Assembly (NCBI RefSeq): GCF_965219595.1
Contig: NZ_OZ244781.1
Location: 248,001-312,000, forward strand
DNA: 64,000 nt
Source: Poriferisodalis sp022821985
GTDB taxonomy: Bacteria; Actinomycetota; Acidimicrobiia; Acidimicrobiales; Poriferisodalaceae
Reading direction: 5' to 3'
The position numbers were made by a program, and so were the translations under genes. Under the pieces are notes generated by a model that did not search any database, was not told where the DNA came from, and saw only the letters and a list, made by a program, of their open reading frames with translations. Below, one piece after another: positions 7,948 through 17,493 of this stretch; position 1 is the first letter of the stretch, and the number at the start of each line of letters is the position of its first letter.

Positions 7948-9621
7948 TCATCCGGACGCAGTGGATTCCAACCGGCAGAAGCAGGACGCAGTGATGGGCA
8001 CATCTGCCCGTGCGATGGCGAGATCGAGGCGCTGACGGATCAGGGGTTCCTCCACCGTTTCCCCCCGGCGCACGAGGCACTCGTGCAGGCCGTGCAGGCT
8101 CCAGACGTTGTCGGGGTGCTGGCAGGGCCGGCGCAGCTGGTCGTCCAAGCCCAAGTCGGACCGGTACAGCGCCTCGGCCTCGTCAAACTGGCCTTGTTCC
8201 GACAGCAACGCGGCCAGCGCATGGCGTGTCGGCTGCATCCAGCCCCAGGGCTCGTCGTAGGGCAGGTTGTCGTCGAGCTCCACCGCGTGGCGCAGATGAT
8301 CGAAGGCGACGTCGAAGTTGCCGCACCGGTACTCCACCTCGCCGTTCAGCATGGCCTCGGCCACGGCCAGGATGTCGAGGCCGGTGTTGTTGAACAGCGT
8401 GCGGCTGGGCAGCACCTGGGCCTTGGCGGCCAGGAATGCCTCGCGTTCAGCCAGAGCATCATCAACCCGGCTCAGCGAGGCGTAGGCAACCGTGCGTGCG
8501 TAGCACATCATCGCGGTGGTGACGCAATAGAACTGTTGGTCGAAGGGGAGGTGCTGGTCGAGGATCTCGTGCCACTTGCCGAAGCGCACGAACACGTGCT
8601 GCTTGATCGCCACGAACCCCTCCAGCCAGTCGGCCATGGGCGGCGAGCCAGTTCGCAGCAGTTCCTCCGGCAGCGTGCGGTTCATCTCTTCGGCCGCCTC
8701 GAGCGCTGGGGCGTACTGACCGGCCAGCATCGCCCCGTACACCTTGAAGTGATAGTCGTGGCAGCGGTAGGCGGAATAGAAGTTCATCGGACCCTTGAGG
8801 TCCAGGTACTTCCGATCAGCCACGATCGCGGCCGAGTTGCGGGTGACGACGTTGTGGTAGTGGCCGCACAGCACGTCGATATGGGTCGGCATATGGACTA
8901 GGTGCCCTGCGTCGGGCGCCAGATCGACGAGCCGGTCGCCGGCGGCCAGGGCCCGCTCCGGATGCGGCGACATCTCCATGAGATGGATGTACATGTGCAG
9001 CAAGCCGAGGTGGCTGTTGGCGCCCTCGGCATCAAGCGTCTCGAAGGCAGTCTCCAGCACATCGACTGCTTCGAGCGTGCCCGCGCCCTCCGCAGGATGG
9101 CCAGTGACCAAGTCCCACAGTTCCCAAGGGGTGCGGTTCATGATCGCCTCGGCGAACAGGGAGCAGACATCCAGGTCGTCGCGGTAGGACTGGTAGACCT
9201 CGCGCATCGCGTCCGCGTAGGCGTCGTTCCACCGCCCGAAGTCGCCTTCGTCGGGCACCTCGGGGTGCGACGGGTAGCGGTACGCCAGCGCCCCAATCAG
9301 CGCTCGTTCGAGATCGCCGGTGCCTGCTGAGGCAGACGCGGCTGCCGCAACCTCGGTCCGGGCCCGGTCCAGCGAGGTGCGCAGATCGTCCTCGTCGAAC
9401 TCTTCCCACGGCTTGTTGTAGTTCGGCCCGATGGCGTACGCGATGCCCCAGTGCGCCATGGCGAAGTTGACGTCGTGCAGCAGCGCTCGTTCGAAGCAGG
9501 CGATCGCCTCTTCGTGATGGAAGCCATAGCACCACGCCATGCCGCGGTCGAACCAGAGCTGGGCCTCAGCGTCGGATGTCGTGACCGGCCACCGGTACGA
9601 GCCCAGATCGAAGTACGCCAT
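7948..9621 (-). CDS. tetratricopeptide repeat protein
   Basis: A protein of 557 residues starting MAYFDLGSYRWPVTT. The first hundred residues hold clear TPR-like pairs (LWFDRGMAWCYGFHHEEAIACFERAL, then AHWGIAYAIGPNYNKPWEEF in outline), and similar helical repeats with many Tyr, His and Trp continue to the end (FDVAFDHLRHAVELD, FDEAEALYRSDL). No signal peptide is seen, so it is probably cytoplasmic. Related long TPR proteins are known in Actinobacteria and Proteobacteria but have no assigned role. ATG 9621 is preferred over an ATG further upstream because residues before it have no family character. It comes directly before coxD on the same strand. Confidence 0.82.
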   Translation of the reverse strand: MAYFDLGSYRWPVTTSDAEAQLWFDRGMAWCYGFHHEEAIACFERALLHDVNFAMAHWGIAYAIGPNYNKPWEEFDEDDLRTSLDRARTEVAAAASASAGTGDLERALIGALAYRYPSHPEVPDEGDFGRWNDAYADAMREVYQSYRDDLDVCSLFAEAIMNRTPWELWDLVTGHPAEGAGTLEAVDVLETAFETLDAEGANSHLGLLHMYIHLMEMSPHPERALAAGDRLVDLAPDAGHLVHMPTHIDVLCGHYHNVVTRNSAAIVADRKYLDLKGPMNFYSAYRCHDYHFKVYGAMLAGQYAPALEAAEEMNRTLPEELLRTGSPPMADWLEGFVAIKQHVFVRFGKWHEILDQHLPFDQQFYCVTTAMMCYARTVAYASLSRVDDALAEREAFLAAKAQVLPSRTLFNNTGLDILAVAEAMLNGEVEYRCGNFDVAFDHLRHAVELDDNLPYDEPWGWMQPTRHALAALLSEQGQFDEAEALYRSDLGLDDQLRRPCQHPDNVWSLHGLHECLVRRGETVEEPLIRQRLDLAIARADVPITASCFCRLESTASG

Positions 9622-9755
9622 CGCCGCTTCCCGAGTCCTCCTGGCCGTCTGCCTGCTCCCCGATTGCACAGTATCTCTCACGAAACCGGCGAAAGCCATG
9701 AAAGCTGTTCAATTCTGAAATGCGGGCAAGTTCAGGACTCAACCAACCGTTGCGC

Positions 9756-10583
9756 TCAGCCCACAGCGATCATCGACGTGCCAGCCAGTGCCGCAGCGAT
9801 GCCGATGCCCTGCCACCAGCGCAGCGTGTCGTCATCGAAGAGCACCGCCAGGGCGATCGTCACCACCGGATACAGCGACGCTGCGACGGCGACTTCGCTG
9901 AGCGGACCTCGTTGCAGTCCAGCAATGAATGCACCCATGCCTGCCCCGCCTGCAACGCCGCCCGCGAATCCGGCGAGGCGGAGCGAGGGAGGCAGTATCT
10001 GCGGTATCCGCCGGATCCTGGTCACCGCCAGCATGCATGCCAGCGCCGCCATCCGCTGCGTGACCGCCGGCCACATGCCGCTGTCGAGACTGGTCTCGCC
10101 CAACAGCACGGTGGCTGTAGCGAACGAGACCCCCGCCAGCAGTGCGAACGCGATGCCGCGCCCGATGTCTCCGCGCAAGTCCGGCACGATGACCGCCGCT
10201 AGCAGCCCTGCGATAGTCACGGCGATGCCCGCGGCCACCACCCGCGAGGGCCGCTCACCGGCCGCGAGCCCGTATGCCAGCGGCCCCAGCGCGGTGGAGG
10301 CAGCGACCACCGGCGAGGCGATCGCGGCCGAGGACACGGCCATGCTGTGCCACATCGCCGAGAGCGCTAGCGCCATCAGAACTCCCGAAGCAGCCCCGAG
10401 CGCGAGGGCCGCGCCGCCGGGTGAGCCCGGCACCAGCAACAGCAGCACCACCGTCACGACCAGCCCGCCCATGAACGCGGTGCCGACCGCGGTCATGGCC
10501 CGCGCGCGTCGGCTGCAGTAACGACCGAAGTAGTCGGATACGCCGATCAAGACCGACGCCGCAGCGCCCAGCAGCACCGGCAT
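9756..10583 (-). CDS. EamA/DMT family transporter
   Basis: A 275-residue membrane protein with about ten hydrophobic segments, arranged as two five-helix halves (LLGAAASVLIGVSDYF near the start; GFAGGVAGGAGMGAFIAGLQ in the second half). This is the pattern of the drug/metabolite transporter superfamily (EamA domains), which export or import amino acids and other small metabolites. The ATG at 10583 begins MPVLLGAAA. It lies 96 bases downstream of the ABC ATPase gene on the same strand and could be at the tail of that operon, but it has no evident link to sugar uptake. The substrate is unknown. Confidence 0.85.
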   Translation of the reverse strand: MPVLLGAAASVLIGVSDYFGRYCSRRARAMTAVGTAFMGGLVVTVVLLLLVPGSPGGAALALGAASGVLMALALSAMWHSMAVSSAAIASPVVAASTALGPLAYGLAAGERPSRVVAAGIAVTIAGLLAAVIVPDLRGDIGRGIAFALLAGVSFATATVLLGETSLDSGMWPAVTQRMAALACMLAVTRIRRIPQILPPSLRLAGFAGGVAGGAGMGAFIAGLQRGPLSEVAVAASLYPVVTIALAVLFDDDTLRWWQGIGIAAALAGTSMIAVG

Positions 10584-10679
10584 GCGTTTCGCACGCTAGT
10601 GGTGCGCCCAGCTGCGCCTAGCGGCCGCAACGCCGCGACACCGCAGCCGAACTCGAAGGCGGTTTCCGCGGCAAACGGT

Positions 10680-11846
10680 TCAGGCGCGAATGACCTCGCC
10701 GGTGGCCTTGTCGAAGAAGTGCAGCGCCGACACGTCGACGGCAACCTCCATCCGCTGCCCCACATGCGCATCACTCTGTTGAGCGAACCGTCCCAAGAAC
10801 GCGCTGCCGAGACCTTCGGAGTCATCTGTGTCGGCTGCCGGTCCACCGATTTCCACTCGCTGCACACCGATGTCGAGGTGGGCCACGATTTCTGAGCCAA
10901 GCTCCTCGAGCAACTGCACATTCGCGGCGATCCGCTGGCCTAGGTCCGGCGCGAGGGCAGCGTCATAGACGTCGTCCGGGCGGATGCCGCAGACCAGCCG
11001 TTCACCTTGATGGGAGCGCAACGCTGGACACTCATCGAGGAACGACAAGGGCAACTCGACGTGTTGGTCACCCATCTCCACGTCGATGCCGGCGTCGCCG
11101 ACAGTGATCGTCGACTCGAAGAGGTTCATCGCCGGCGAACCGACGAATCCGGCGACGAACATGTTCGCCGGCCTGCGATAGAGCACCGAGGGCTTGTCGA
11201 CCTGCTGCAGCACCCCGCCGTTCAGCACGGCTACCCGATCGCCCATGGTCATCGCCTCGACCTGATCGTGCGTGACGTAAATGGTTGTGACACCAAGATC
11301 TTGCTGGATGCGCGAGATCTCGCTGCGCATGTAGACGCGGAGCTTGGCATCCAAATTCGACAGCGGCTCGTCCATCAGGAAGACCGCCGGCTCACGCACG
11401 ATCGCTCGGCCCATGGCAACTCTTTGGCGCTGCCCGCCGGACAAAGCGGCCGGCTTGCGGTCAAGAAACTCGGTGAGATGCAACACCTCGGCGGTTCGCT
11501 CCACACGCCGGTCCATCTCCGACTTGCCGACCTTGGCGAGCTTGAGGGGGTAGGCGATGTTCTTGCGCACCGTGAGATGCGGGTACAGCGCATAGTTCTG
11601 GAAGACCATGGCTATGTCCCTGTCTCGGGGATGCACCTTGGTCATTTCGGCGTCCCCGATGCGCAGCGTGCCGCTGGAGATCTCTTCGAGTCCAGCAACC
11701 ATGCGCAACGCCGTCGACTTGCCGCATCCCGACGGACCGACGAATACAACGAATTCGCCGTCGGAGATGCTCAAGCTCATGGCGTTCACTGCCGTAACGC
11801 CTCCGGGGTACACCTTGGTCAGCTCTTCGAGCTCAACTGTCGCCAT
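10680..11846 (-). CDS. sugar ABC transporter ATP-binding protein (MalK/UgpC/MsmK type)
   Basis: A 388-residue ATPase with all ABC motifs: Walker A GPSGCGKST, signature LSGGQRQRVAMGRA, Walker B VFLMDEPLSNLD and the switch His in YVTHDQVEAM. The C-terminal 130 residues form the TOBE/OB regulatory domain typical of carbohydrate importers (CUT1). It powers the two permeases and binding protein encoded upstream at 14113-17493. Its ATG overlaps the DUF4870 gene by 14 bases, so it is translationally tied to that membrane protein rather than directly to the permeases. The TOBE domain includes a short inserted acidic stretch. Confidence 0.95.
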   Translation of the reverse strand: MATVELEELTKVYPGGVTAVNAMSLSISDGEFVVFVGPSGCGKSTALRMVAGLEEISSGTLRIGDAEMTKVHPRDRDIAMVFQNYALYPHLTVRKNIAYPLKLAKVGKSEMDRRVERTAEVLHLTEFLDRKPAALSGGQRQRVAMGRAIVREPAVFLMDEPLSNLDAKLRVYMRSEISRIQQDLGVTTIYVTHDQVEAMTMGDRVAVLNGGVLQQVDKPSVLYRRPANMFVAGFVGSPAMNLFESTITVGDAGIDVEMGDQHVELPLSFLDECPALRSHQGERLVCGIRPDDVYDAALAPDLGQRIAANVQLLEELGSEIVAHLDIGVQRVEIGGPAADTDDSEGLGSAFLGRFAQQSDAHVGQRMEVAVDVSALHFFDKATGEVIRA

Positions 11847-12324
11847 CGGAATCCTCCTCTGTCGTTTCCTGTGGGCCGCCTCGCTCGCACCAGCGTGCGA
11901 AAGGGATGACCCACGGCGGGGAGAACAACTCCCCGTACCTAGCCCGACTCGCGGCGATCGCGATCATCAGCAGCCAGTTCAGCCACAGCAATGCGAGCAA
12001 CAGCGCGCCGACAGGCACCAGAACGCCAGCCGGCTCAAAACGAGCTCCCACTTCCAGCAGTCCCCACAAGGCCAAGGCCACCAGCGCAACCGAAGCATTG
12101 AAGTCGACCGCTCGCCGTCGATGGCTCCGACCGACGTCCCGTCCTCGAGCCAGCAGCCCACCAAGCAACAGCGGTCCGAGCACCAATGCCGGGGCCGCCC
12201 ACACCGCAGGCCGACCGATCAACGCCACCGCCATCGCCGCCGGTGCCAGCGGTGTCAGGTGCACGGCCGCGTCTCGGCGGCGCCCACCTCGCGTACCTGG
12301 CTGGACGAGGTACTCGGGACTCAT
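11833..12324 (-). CDS. DUF4870-like small membrane protein
   Basis: A 163-residue protein with about four hydrophobic segments. HLTPLAPAAMAVALIG, then GRSHRRRAVDFNASVALVAL and a late ARYGELFSPPWVIPFARW resemble DUF4870, a family of small integral membrane proteins of unknown function. It overlaps the FG-GAP lipoprotein gene by the ATGA at 12321-12324 and the ABC ATPase gene by 14 bases, so all three should be translated together. What it contributes to the transporter is not known; the DUF4870 assignment is by pattern and not certain. Confidence 0.72.
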   Translation of the reverse strand: MSPEYLVQPGTRGGRRRDAAVHLTPLAPAAMAVALIGRPAVWAAPALVLGPLLLGGLLARGRDVGRSHRRRAVDFNASVALVALALWGLLEVGARFEPAGVLVPVGALLLALLWLNWLLMIAIAASRARYGELFSPPWVIPFARWCERGGPQETTEEDSDGDS

Positions 12325-14069
12325 GGCCGCGCCGCCTCACCCGTCCGGGTGATCGTGACGTGCCGGTTCACGTCGAGGTCGTCGACCGTCGCGACGCGAC
12401 CGTCAGGCCACGTCACCTCGACCTCGACAGGCCCGGATGCCTCCCCCACGCCGAAGTGCACCGTCGCCGATGCGCCCGAGAGATAGCCGCGTGCCGCCTC
12501 GATGGTGCGTACCAGCGCGCCGCCCCGCGATTGGCGCAGCCGTACCCGCGCGCCGATGGCGTGCGGGTTGCCGGTGTCGGGCCAGCGCAGCGCGACAGTC
12601 ACGGCATCGCCCCCGCACAGCCGGTTCTCGTACAGCCGTGATGGCGCATTGAGATTGTTCACGACGATGTCCAGGTCGCCGTCGAAGTCGAGGTCGGCCA
12701 TGGCCATCCCCCGCCCGCCGGTCGTGTCGTCCAGATCCCAGCCGGCGGTGGGCGCGAAGCGCTCGCCTTCGACGTTGCGGAACACCTGATTCGTCTCGAC
12801 CAGGCTGGCATCGGGCAGATGCTCGAACAGGTTGTCTGCGACCATGCCGTTGACGACGTACAAATCCACGAACCCGTCATTGTCGAGATCGCCGAACAGC
12901 CCAGACCAGCTCCATCCCGTGGCCTCCACGCCGAACGACGGTGCTCCGCTGGCGAAACCGTCGCCGGTTGACACCAGCAGCACGTTTTCGGGTCGCTGGA
13001 TGTCGTCGGTGGGCGACGCGTCGATGTCCGCCTGCACGTTCGCGTAGGCATCGACGGTCTCGGGACGGTCATCCATGGGCTTCATGTCGGTCGCGAACAG
13101 GTCCAGGTCACCGTCGTTGTCAATGTCGCCGGAGTCGATGCCCATCGTGCTGAACGCGGTCTGGGCAAACGGTGCCGCCTCGATCCAGGAGCCATCGGAG
13201 CCGGCGAACCACACGTAGTCGGGTGTGGCGAGATCGTTGCCGACGTAGATGTCGTCGCGGCCGTCGCCGTCGATGTCGCCGATGCGGGCGGCGAGTGCTT
13301 GCGACTCGGGCGCTAGCTGCGTGTGCGCGAACGTGCCGCCGTCATGCTCGAAGAGGCCCACGCCTCCCTTGTTCCCGAGGTTGAGACGCCGCTCGGCGGT
13401 GAGCTCGGCGTTATAGGCACCCGTCACGGCATCGAGGTCGCCGTCGCCGCCCAGGTCTCCCCAGGCCATGGAGTAGGTGTAGGCGTCGAGCCCGTCGATC
13501 TCGTCTCGTTCGAAACGCTCGCCAGCCGTCGAGCCGCTCCCGGTGTTGCGCATGAGCAGCGGGCGGCCGACGCCGGTGGTGAGCACGATGTCGTTGCTGC
13601 CGTCGCCGTCGCTGTCAACGACGATGACCTGGCGGAAACGACCCTCGATGAGCGCTTCCCGGCGGAATTGCAGGCCGCCGTCGTTCCACAGCAGCGACGT
13701 GTCCCCGCTGAGGTTCGCCAAGACGACATCATCGTCGCCGTCCTGGTCCACATCCCCGACCGCGAGCCCCGCACCCATGCCGTCGAACATGGATCGGCTC
13801 GCGCCGGGGCCGCGGGTGTGATGCTCGAGATCAATCGCCGCAAACCGCCCGTCGCAGGCACCGCGGTCGGCATGTGGCGTGATCTCCACGCTCACCTCGA
13901 CGGTTCCCGGGGGAGTCGCGGATGTACCGCAGGCACTGAGCGCCAAGGCGGCCAGTGCGATCAGGATGCCTGCGATGCGACGGGCCCGCCCGTGGCGGAC
14001 AGCGGCCACGAGTGCCCGGACCGGAGACAGCCGGCGGGTCGAAGGTGCGGAGAGGCGTTCCCTCGACAT
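12321..14069 (-). CDS. FG-GAP/VCBS repeat lipoprotein with ASPIC/UnbV domain (CRTAC1-like)
   Basis: A protein of 582 residues starting at ATG 14069, 8 bases after a good GGAGG site. A lipobox LALSAC gives a lipid-modified Cys at residue 47, so it should sit on the outer face of the membrane. Seven calcium-binding DxDxDG-type blades follow (about residues 107, 152, 205, 265, 315, 394 and 459), predicting a seven-bladed beta-propeller. An ASPIC/UnbV domain lies at about 488-574 (IGARVRL, RGYLSGASATVHFGVG, VTWPDG). It lies between the sugar-binding lipoprotein and the ABC ATPase and overlaps DUF4870 by ATGA. A surface glycan-capture or adhesion role is an inference. Confidence 0.88.
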   Translation of the reverse strand: MSRERLSAPSTRRLSPVRALVAAVRHGRARRIAGILIALAALALSACGTSATPPGTVEVSVEITPHADRGACDGRFAAIDLEHHTRGPGASRSMFDGMGAGLAVGDVDQDGDDDVVLANLSGDTSLLWNDGGLQFRREALIEGRFRQVIVVDSDGDGSNDIVLTTGVGRPLLMRNTGSGSTAGERFERDEIDGLDAYTYSMAWGDLGGDGDLDAVTGAYNAELTAERRLNLGNKGGVGLFEHDGGTFAHTQLAPESQALAARIGDIDGDGRDDIYVGNDLATPDYVWFAGSDGSWIEAAPFAQTAFSTMGIDSGDIDNDGDLDLFATDMKPMDDRPETVDAYANVQADIDASPTDDIQRPENVLLVSTGDGFASGAPSFGVEATGWSWSGLFGDLDNDGFVDLYVVNGMVADNLFEHLPDASLVETNQVFRNVEGERFAPTAGWDLDDTTGGRGMAMADLDFDGDLDIVVNNLNAPSRLYENRLCGGDAVTVALRWPDTGNPHAIGARVRLRQSRGGALVRTIEAARGYLSGASATVHFGVGEASGPVEVEVTWPDGRVATVDDLDVNRHVTITRTGEAARP

Positions 14070-14112
14070 CGTCAGTGCCTCCGGTCCAGTACACCCGGGA
14101 GGGCGATCCCGG

Positions 14113-15531
14113 CTAGGAGCCGAGGACCGCGTTGACCTCGCCCGCCACCTGGGCGAGGCGCTCAGCAGCGTCGGCCTGTCCGCGCAGGATCTCCTGCATG
14201 GCCGGCCCGACGATGGCCTCAACCTGGCTCGCGCTGTCCGTGATCGGGAAGAGGAACGTGGTGCCGTCGTCGACGTGAACGGTGAACGCTGTCACGTCGA
14301 CACCGTTGCCCTCATGCGCAGCGATCGCGATCTCGGCGGCTGACGGAATGGCCGGGAACACGACTGCTCCCTCGCCGATGATGTTCTGGCACGCGGGCGA
14401 CGCCAGGTGCTTGACCCACAGCCACGCCTCTTCGGGATGCTCAGAGTTCTTGTTGATCGAGTCAGCGAGACCGTTGAACATCGAGGCACGCGAGCCGCTC
14501 GGGCCGGCGGGCAGCGGAGCGAATTCGACATCGAACGGCGTATCCGCACCGGTGTACGTTCCGATCTTCCACGAACCGTCTGCCATCACTGCTGCCGAAC
14601 CGTTCTGGAACACCGTTGTGCCGCCGAGCGACTCCACGTCTTCGATCGGCACGACGTAGCCGGCTTCGATCATGCGAGCAAACCAATCGATGGTGGCTGC
14701 GAGCCGCGGATCGTCATAGTTGGCGGAGTCGCCGAACGGATTCACGTCGAGGAACTCGAACCCGGTGGAGCCGGCGAACGCCGAGAAGGTCGTCTGACCG
14801 AAGGCACCGAAGTTGCCTTCAAGGCCGAGGCCATACACCTCCACGTTGGAGGGATCGAAGTCGGGCGAATCGCCGCTGTTGCCGTTGGCATCGACGCTCA
14901 GCTTGCGGATGAGCTCGCCGAATGAGCCACCGTCATCGGGGTTCCACTCCGCGGCAGCGAAATCGTCGGCCGTCACGCCAGCGTCGGCGATGTGAGCAGA
15001 GTTCATCACCAGAGCGATCGTGTCGAAGTCCTTGGGCAGGCCGTAGCGGTTGCCGTGGTTGTCTACCCACAGCTCTGCGAGACCCGGGAAGTAGATGCTC
15101 GTGTCGACGTTGTCGCGCTCGACAAAGTCGTTGAGCGGGACCAGCACATCGCTGGCCACGAACTCGGGATAGCGAGCGAGGTGATCAGTGAAGACGTCAG
15201 GTCCCGAGCCGGAGGCAAAGCCCGCCGTCACGTTGGTCCAGTAGTCGCCCCAGCCGAATTGGGTGATCTCGATGTCGATACCGGAATTGGCAGCCTCGAA
15301 ATCAGCAGCGCACTGCTCGTAGTACGGCTGTTGATTGCCGTCCCACAGCCAGTACTCAATGCTGACCGCCTCCGCCATGTCATCGGACATGTCGTCGCCG
15401 TCGTCGGACGACGATGCCTGCGTCGCCGCAGGGGCGTCGTCGGCATCGTCGCCATCGTCGCTGCCGCACGCGGCGGCAACGATCGAGAAAGCGAAGAGGA
15501 CTGCGAGCAGCCTCCAGAGTGCTTTGTTCAT
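14113..15531 (-). CDS. sugar ABC transporter substrate-binding lipoprotein
   Basis: A protein of 472 residues of the extracellular solute-binding protein family 1 (CUT1). The signal peptide ends in the lipobox VAAAC with Cys 22, followed by a low-complexity Asp/Ser/Ala linker and then YWLWDGNQQPYYEQCAADF and ASGSGPDVFTDHLARYPEF, typical of the mature domain. It captures sugar outside the membrane and delivers it to the two permeases. A strong GGGAGGGAG site precedes the ATG. It is 61 bases downstream of the second permease gene and 43 bases upstream of the FG-GAP gene. The adjacent GH4 glycosidase and galactose genes suggest an alpha-galactoside ligand. Confidence 0.94.
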   Translation of the reverse strand: MNKALWRLLAVLFAFSIVAAACGSDDGDDADDAPAATQASSSDDGDDMSDDMAEAVSIEYWLWDGNQQPYYEQCAADFEAANSGIDIEITQFGWGDYWTNVTAGFASGSGPDVFTDHLARYPEFVASDVLVPLNDFVERDNVDTSIYFPGLAELWVDNHGNRYGLPKDFDTIALVMNSAHIADAGVTADDFAAAEWNPDDGGSFGELIRKLSVDANGNSGDSPDFDPSNVEVYGLGLEGNFGAFGQTTFSAFAGSTGFEFLDVNPFGDSANYDDPRLAATIDWFARMIEAGYVVPIEDVESLGGTTVFQNGSAAVMADGSWKIGTYTGADTPFDVEFAPLPAGPSGSRASMFNGLADSINKNSEHPEEAWLWVKHLASPACQNIIGEGAVVFPAIPSAAEIAIAAHEGNGVDVTAFTVHVDDGTTFLFPITDSASQVEAIVGPAMQEILRGQADAAERLAQVAGEVNAVLGS

Positions 15532-15592
15532 CAGGTTCTCCCTCCCAGGAGTGAGCGGCGACCCACAGCAGGCCCCCGGTTGTCGGTGGGGA

Positions 15593-16546
15593 TCACTTGA
15601 TCCCCGAGAAGCCGATCGAGTCGACGACCTTCCGGCCGAAGGCCAGGAAGATCACGATGATCGGCAGGGCTGCGAGCAAGGTGCCCGCCATCAGGCCCGA
15701 CCAGTCCGGGGAGGTCCCCGGCTGCTGGGCCGTGAACTGTCCCAGCGCGACCGTCAGCGGCTGTCGCGCCGGATCTCGGGCCACCACCAGCGGCCAGAGG
15801 AACTCGTTCCATGCAGTGATGTAGGTGAGAATCGACAGCGTCGCGAGCGGGGCAGCGCTCATCGGCACGATGATCCCGAAGAACGTCCGGAAGTGACCTG
15901 CGCCGTCGAGCAGCGCCGCTTCCTCCACTTCGCGGCTGATGCCGAGGAAGAACTGGCGCAAGAAGAACACCGCGAACGGCGTCATGAAGAAGAACGGAGC
16001 GATGATCCCCGGGTAGCTGTTCAGCCAGCCCAAGTTCTTGACCAGGACCAGGTTGGGAATGAGCGTGAAGATGGGCGGGATCATCAACCCGCTGAGAAAC
16101 AGGAAGAACAGCTTGTCGCGGCCCCGGAACCTGAGTCGAGCGAACGCATACGCGGCCATCGCCGAGAACGCCACTTGCCCAATCGTCACCGCGGTGGACA
16201 CGATGACGCTGACCTTCAGCGACTGCAGGAAGTCGAAGGAACCGGTGTTCTGGCGCCCCAGGCTCTCGAGGATCTCCTCCTCGCTGGCGGTGCCCAGCAC
16301 CCGCTCGAAGTTGTTGTCGGTGTAGCCGACAGGAAGCAGGCTCTGCTCGCCGGCGAAGAGCTGGCCGTTGGTCGACAAGCCGGTGCGCAGCGCCCACCAG
16401 AACGGGAAGACGCTGATGACGAGGATCGCGATCATGAAGGCCCACGCTGCGGCGCGCCCGATCCCCCGCTTGCGCAGCCGGGCCGAAGGCGGCGGGGCCG
16501 CGGCTGACGGCGGCGCGAGCCCGTCGTCGAGCGCGGTGGCGCTCAT
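15593..16546 (-). CDS. sugar ABC transporter permease (MalG type)
   Basis: A 317-residue inner-membrane protein with six transmembrane segments and the EAA loop EEAALLDGAGHFRTFFGIIVP, the contact site for the ATPase. The N-terminal 40 residues are a variable cytoplasmic extension rich in Pro and Ala. It forms the heterodimeric channel with the MalF-type permease, whose gene it overlaps by the ATGA at 16543-16546. Confidence 0.95.
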   Translation of the reverse strand: MSATALDDGLAPPSAAAPPPSARLRKRGIGRAAAWAFMIAILVISVFPFWWALRTGLSTNGQLFAGEQSLLPVGYTDNNFERVLGTASEEEILESLGRQNTGSFDFLQSLKVSVIVSTAVTIGQVAFSAMAAYAFARLRFRGRDKLFFLFLSGLMIPPIFTLIPNLVLVKNLGWLNSYPGIIAPFFFMTPFAVFFLRQFFLGISREVEEAALLDGAGHFRTFFGIIVPMSAAPLATLSILTYITAWNEFLWPLVVARDPARQPLTVALGQFTAQQPGTSPDWSGLMAGTLLAALPIIVIFLAFGRKVVDSIGFSGIK

Positions 16547-17493
16547 GCCAGGTCGCTCTCGCCGGCCCGCAGGAGCTTGAGCTGCAGGAAGGTGACCGTC
16601 AGCAGGATCGCGACCAGCAGCACCGAGATCGTGGCCGCGTAGCCGAGCTGGTTGAAGTCGAACGCGTTCTGGTAGATGTACAGGTAGATCACCCGGCTGG
16701 CGTTGGCCGGTCCGCCCGGCTGGCCGCCGAACCCGCCGGTGGCGACGAAGACGGTGTCGAACACCTGCAACGAGCCGACGATCGTGATCACCAGCACCAG
16801 CGCCAGGATCGGGCGCAGCAGCGGGATGGTGATGTCCCGGAACATCTGGCGCTCGGTGGCGCCGTCAACGGCTGCCGCCTCGTAGAGACTGCGGGGGATC
16901 GTCTGCAGTCCGGCGAAGATCAGCAGGGCCGTGTAGCCCATGTGCCGCCAGGTATTGATGCCGGCCAGGCTGGGGATGACCTTGCCGGTGTCGGTGAAGA
17001 ACCTCACCGGGTCCATGCCGAACAGGCCCAGGAAGTCGTTGACGATGCCCAGATTCCCGTCGAGCATCCAGACCCACAGCAGCGCCACGATCACGTTGGG
17101 GATCAGCCAGGGCAGCAGCAGGATGCCGCGGATGGTCACCGACTTGGTGAGCCGGTCCATGAGCACGGCGATGGCGATCGCCAGGACGGTCTGCGATGCG
17201 ATGTTGATCACCGTGTACTTGAACGTGATCTTCAGCGATTCCCAGACCTGGCGATCGTTGAACAGCCGGTCGTAGTTGTCGGTACCGACCCAACTCCCCC
17301 TGTTGGCGATCAGGTTCCAATCGGTGAAGCTGATGTACAGGCCTCGCAGCGCGGGGTAGAGATAGAACGCAACGAATCCCACCAGCGCGGGCAGCAGGAA
17401 CCAGAACGCGGATCGCCAACCGCCGTGCAGGCTGGCCGACCCGAACAGCGAGCGTCGGCGCGGCACCTGCGCGGGTGCCGCTGTCGACGTCAC
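16543..17493 (-). CDS. sugar ABC transporter permease (MalF/UgpA type)
   Basis: A 316-residue permease with six transmembrane helices and the EAA motif YEAAAVDGATERQMFRDITIP. It begins with GTG at 17493, which overlaps the stop of the GH4 gene in a GTGA arrangement, and it overlaps the next permease by ATGA. It forms half of the membrane channel of the CUT1 importer. The tight overlaps with both neighbours show that glycosidase and importer are made together. Confidence 0.95.
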   Translation of the reverse strand: MTSTAAPAQVPRRRSLFGSASLHGGWRSAFWFLLPALVGFVAFYLYPALRGLYISFTDWNLIANRGSWVGTDNYDRLFNDRQVWESLKITFKYTVINIASQTVLAIAIAVLMDRLTKSVTIRGILLLPWLIPNVIVALLWVWMLDGNLGIVNDFLGLFGMDPVRFFTDTGKVIPSLAGINTWRHMGYTALLIFAGLQTIPRSLYEAAAVDGATERQMFRDITIPLLRPILALVLVITIVGSLQVFDTVFVATGGFGGQPGGPANASRVIYLYIYQNAFDFNQLGYAATISVLLVAILLTVTFLQLKLLRAGESDLA

